From Denitromonas ohlonensis (lineage in GTDB: Bacteria; Pseudomonadota; Gammaproteobacteria; Burkholderiales; Rhodocyclaceae), in contig NZ_VMNI01000012.1 of the NCBI RefSeq assembly GCF_007625205.1, positions 93,427 to 157,426 on the forward strand: 64,000 nucleotides of DNA, written 5' to 3'. The position numbers and the translations under genes are program-made. Of the stretch, positions 62,117-64,000 are shown piece by piece. The notes under the pieces are model-generated. The model was not told where the DNA came from. It saw only the letters and a program-made list of their open reading frames with translations, and ran no database searches. Every line of letters starts with the position of its first letter. Position 1 is the first letter of the stretch.

Positions 62117-62223
62117 AGTTGCGAAAATCGGAAGGACAGCGACGAGCGCTCAGGGCTTTCTGATAGGCGTGATTTCCGCCTTGCATTGAAAAATGTCAGG
62201 CGCCAACCGGCCTCCCGCGCAAC

Positions 62224-63183
62224 TCAAGCATGCGCCTTGCGCCGTGGCGCCCACGCCCCCAGACCCGCGCCGGCGGACACCACCACAATGCCTATGCCGG
62301 CCAGCAGCGAGATCGGTTCGTCCAGCAGCGCATAGGCGCCAACGGCCGACACCGCTGGCACCAGTGCCAGCGCCATTGAGGCGCGGCTGGCACCGATCCG
62401 GGCAGTGGCATAGGCATACATGCCGGCGGCCAGCAGCGCGGCCACGATGCCCTGGTAGATGCCTTGCAGCGCGAGGTCTCCCCAGCTGGCGGACTGGATC
62501 GTCTTGGGCAGCCAGAGGAAATAGATCGGCAGGTAGATCACACTCGAAAACCCGGCGATGCCGACCACCGCGTTGCGCGCGCCCGGTTGCCAGCGGCGCA
62601 CCAGCAAGCCAAAGATGGCCCACGAGGCCGCCGCACACAAAAACAGCACATCGCCCAGCCACTGCCCCTGCGCCAGCGGCGCGAACAGGCTCTCGGCGCT
62701 GATCAGTACCAGCCCGGCGGTCGTCAGCACGAGCGACACCACGATCTTGCGCGAGCGCTGCAAGCCGGTGGTCAGCGCCAGCAGCACGGCCGTCCAGAAC
62801 GGAATGCCGCCATTGACGAACACCCCGGCGTGCGTGCTTGGCGCCAGGGCAAAGCCCGAATAGGCGAACAGCGCATAGCCCAAGCCACCAAAGAGCGCCA
62901 GCGTGAGATAGCGCAGATAGTGCGCCACCGGAATGTCACGAATGAAGAACGGCAGCGCCAGCGTGCCCGACACGGCGTAGCGCAACGCCGCCATGTCGTA
63001 CGGCGTGAACGCGCCCGTGCTGCCAAAGCGCGACACGATGTTGAACCCCGACCAGCACAGCACCACGACCGCCGCCGCTGCCAAGCCCCTCCAGGCATCG
63101 GCGCTGCTCGCGGTAGGGTCGTCAGACGGAGGGCCGGCGCGATGTTGGAGGGTTTGTGCCGCGGGTTGCGAAATTTTCGTCAT
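62224..63183 (-). CDS. EamA/DMT-family membrane transporter
   Basis: This 319-residue protein has ten hydrophobic helices in two EamA repeats: GLAAAAVVVLCWSGFNIVSRF opens the first, and LGDVLFLCAAASWAIFGLLVRRW opens the second. Segments LAPSTHAGVFVNGGIPFWTA and ALVPAVSAVGAYALLDEPI are typical. It probably exports amino acids or metabolites across the inner membrane. The C-terminus is basic (RRKAHA). It is a single gene, convergent with the iminopeptidase gene. Confidence 0.9.
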   Translation of the reverse strand: MTKISQPAAQTLQHRAGPPSDDPTASSADAWRGLAAAAVVVLCWSGFNIVSRFGSTGAFTPYDMAALRYAVSGTLALPFFIRDIPVAHYLRYLTLALFGGLGYALFAYSGFALAPSTHAGVFVNGGIPFWTAVLLALTTGLQRSRKIVVSLVLTTAGLVLISAESLFAPLAQGQWLGDVLFLCAAASWAIFGLLVRRWQPGARNAVVGIAGFSSVIYLPIYFLWLPKTIQSASWGDLALQGIYQGIVAALLAAGMYAYATARIGASRASMALALVPAVSAVGAYALLDEPISLLAGIGIVVVSAGAGLGAWAPRRKAHA

Positions 63184-63958
63184 GGCTGGCGCACCGTGTC
63201 GTGAGCGATGGCACCTGCGGTGCGCTGAGCCGCGCGCCCTGCAAAGACATGCGCCAACGACGACGTCGCCAGCATCGGATCACAAAAGCGCTGCCCGCAC
63301 GCGACGGCCGGGGCGGTGTTGAAAGACGGCATGAAAGGTCTCTGTGGTGCGCCCGAGCCTCCGGGCTGTTCGACAACCCAGCCTGTTGCCACACACTGTC
63401 GACTCCTGGCGCATCCGGGGAAGCGGCAAGTAAATCACGCCACCACGGACCGCGACAGGCTCAGTCTGTCCGAACTTTTGGCAAAACAGTTCGGATGGGC
63501 GCAGATGTTGGATTTCTAGACCTGCCCTCGTGACCGGCATCGCCGACCTATCGCGGTGTCCGGGGAAAATGAGCCAGGACATACCCGGTGAGTTCCCGTT
63601 CGTCAGGCAGGCAGCGTATTGGAGACGTAAATGACAAATGTCGCTTGATGAGGTGACATTTTGCCTCTAGGGTCAAATTGACAGTTCAGGCGCGGCGAGA
63701 AATGGGAACGTAGCACCTCCATGCTTTTGTTTTATTTCATGATTTTACGTAAAAGATTTTCTTTTTGACCTGGCTTGTGAGGTGACCTCATGTGCATTCA
63801 ACGTCGAAATATGCTGTCGTTACCGATGAAGTGCCTTAGCCGCGCCCTATTGATGCTCGTGTTGGACGAAGCCGCTACGCGGAGAAGCCGCCGCTGCCGC
63901 GACGGCGCAAGAGTGGTCACAATCGAGCCTCGCCCTTCCGTGTGGAGGGATCCTTTGT
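63184..63958. other. Gene-poor stretch of 775 bases
   Basis: No credible gene is seen. Short open frames on both strands lack ribosome sites and family resemblance. From about 63615 to 63800 the sequence turns AT-rich and contains an inverted repeat (63636-63661) and likely promoter elements for a downstream gene. A second-strand open frame of 100 residues at 63280-63582 was judged not coding. Confidence 0.6.
63636..63661. promoter_or_regulatory. Inverted repeat AAATGTC...GACATTT
   Basis: Seven-base arms are separated by 12 bases in an AT-rich region upstream of the gene that starts near the right edge. The left arm also sits in a smaller palindrome (GACAAATGTC). It is a candidate operator or hairpin; the regulator is unknown. 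Confidence 0.45.
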
Positions 63959-64000
63959 ATGACAAACACGAGGCTCGCGCAAGATGACCGAAAGCATCAC
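63959..64000 (+). CDS. Start of a gene running off the window (partial)
   Basis: ATG at 63959 follows GGAGGGA with an 8-base spacing, the best ribosome site at this end. The 14 visible residues (MTNTRLAQDDRKHH) give no identity. Something like a class-III aminotransferase start (DD-x-x-H) is possible but not supportable. An alternative ATG lies at 63984. Confidence 0.45.
   Translation, partial: MTNTRLAQDDRKHH

Noticed and set aside
63280..63582. A 100-residue open frame on the minus strand in the gene-poor right end
   Set aside because: No ribosome site, no family resemblance, and Arg/Thr/Gly-rich random-looking sequence.
63790..63987. A 65-residue plus-strand open frame ending at an ATGA
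   Set aside because: A possible upstream leader, but its Arg-rich content and the better GGAGGGA-ATG at 63959 in another frame make it unlikely.

Overview
The window is about 64 kb of high-GC DNA, dense with genes and with clear operon structure. It looks chromosomal. The gene set (Pel exopolysaccharide, PQQ synthesis, TRAP-linked aromatic catabolism, an RND pump, RtcB RNA ligase, GTAG-headed REP hairpins) suggests a betaproteobacterium, probably a Rhodocyclales relative of Azoarcus or Thauera. That placement is inference from gene content and base composition, not from a marker gene. I saw no rRNA, tRNA, CRISPR array, integrase or intact insertion sequence.

Layout. 1-4582: end of a pel operon (pelD end, pelE, pelF, a RidA-like gene, pelG). 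4641-6487: a coupled pair of flavin split-barrel proteins, the second a PNPOx-GAF-winged-helix fusion. 6519-15476: a small cytochrome c, a 1,296-residue FAD/Fe-S oxidoreductase, a BNR-repeat protein coupled to a MoaD-like protein, an EAL-HDOD signalling protein and a STAS-like protein. 15607-19173: periplasmic proteins, including a cupredoxin-like protein, a cytochrome c flanked by NPCAAK repeats, a second small NPCAAK-repeat protein and an FG-GAP protein.

19183-34849 is a catabolic region. A long minus-strand operon (VOC protein, FAA hydrolase, TRAP transporter PQM, MaiA, MFS exporter) lies opposite a LysR regulator. A second minus-strand group (MBL-fold protein, flavin monooxygenase, DUF2783) lies opposite an IclR regulator. 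The IclR gene is followed by a TAXI-type TRAP transporter. Together they look like uptake, hydroxylation, ring cleavage, isomerisation and hydrolysis of an aromatic acid. No classical gentisate or homogentisate dioxygenase is present, so the VOC protein is the only local candidate for ring cleavage.

34858-41743: alanine dehydrogenase, then a three-gene RND efflux operon. 41849-45666: rtcB and an RlaP-like nucleotidyltransferase gene, separated by a strikingly AT-rich two-gene cassette (a soluble protein plus a four-helix membrane protein). This is the best candidate here for an undescribed conflict or RNA-repair system. 45813-56625: a cold-shock/excalibur fusion, a VOC protein, MsrA, an SDR, a TonB receptor, an anion transporter, an amidohydrolase of the nitrilase type, a diguanylate cyclase and a YceI lipoprotein. 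56666-60797: a complete pqqA-B-(Sel1)-C-D-E operon with an extra secreted Sel1 protein coupled between pqqB and pqqC. 61157-63183: a proline iminopeptidase and a DMT exporter. The window ends in a gene-poor region leading to the start of another gene.

At least five kinds of short hairpin repeat, all headed by GTAGGG, are scattered between genes. One pair supplies the stop codons of two convergent genes.
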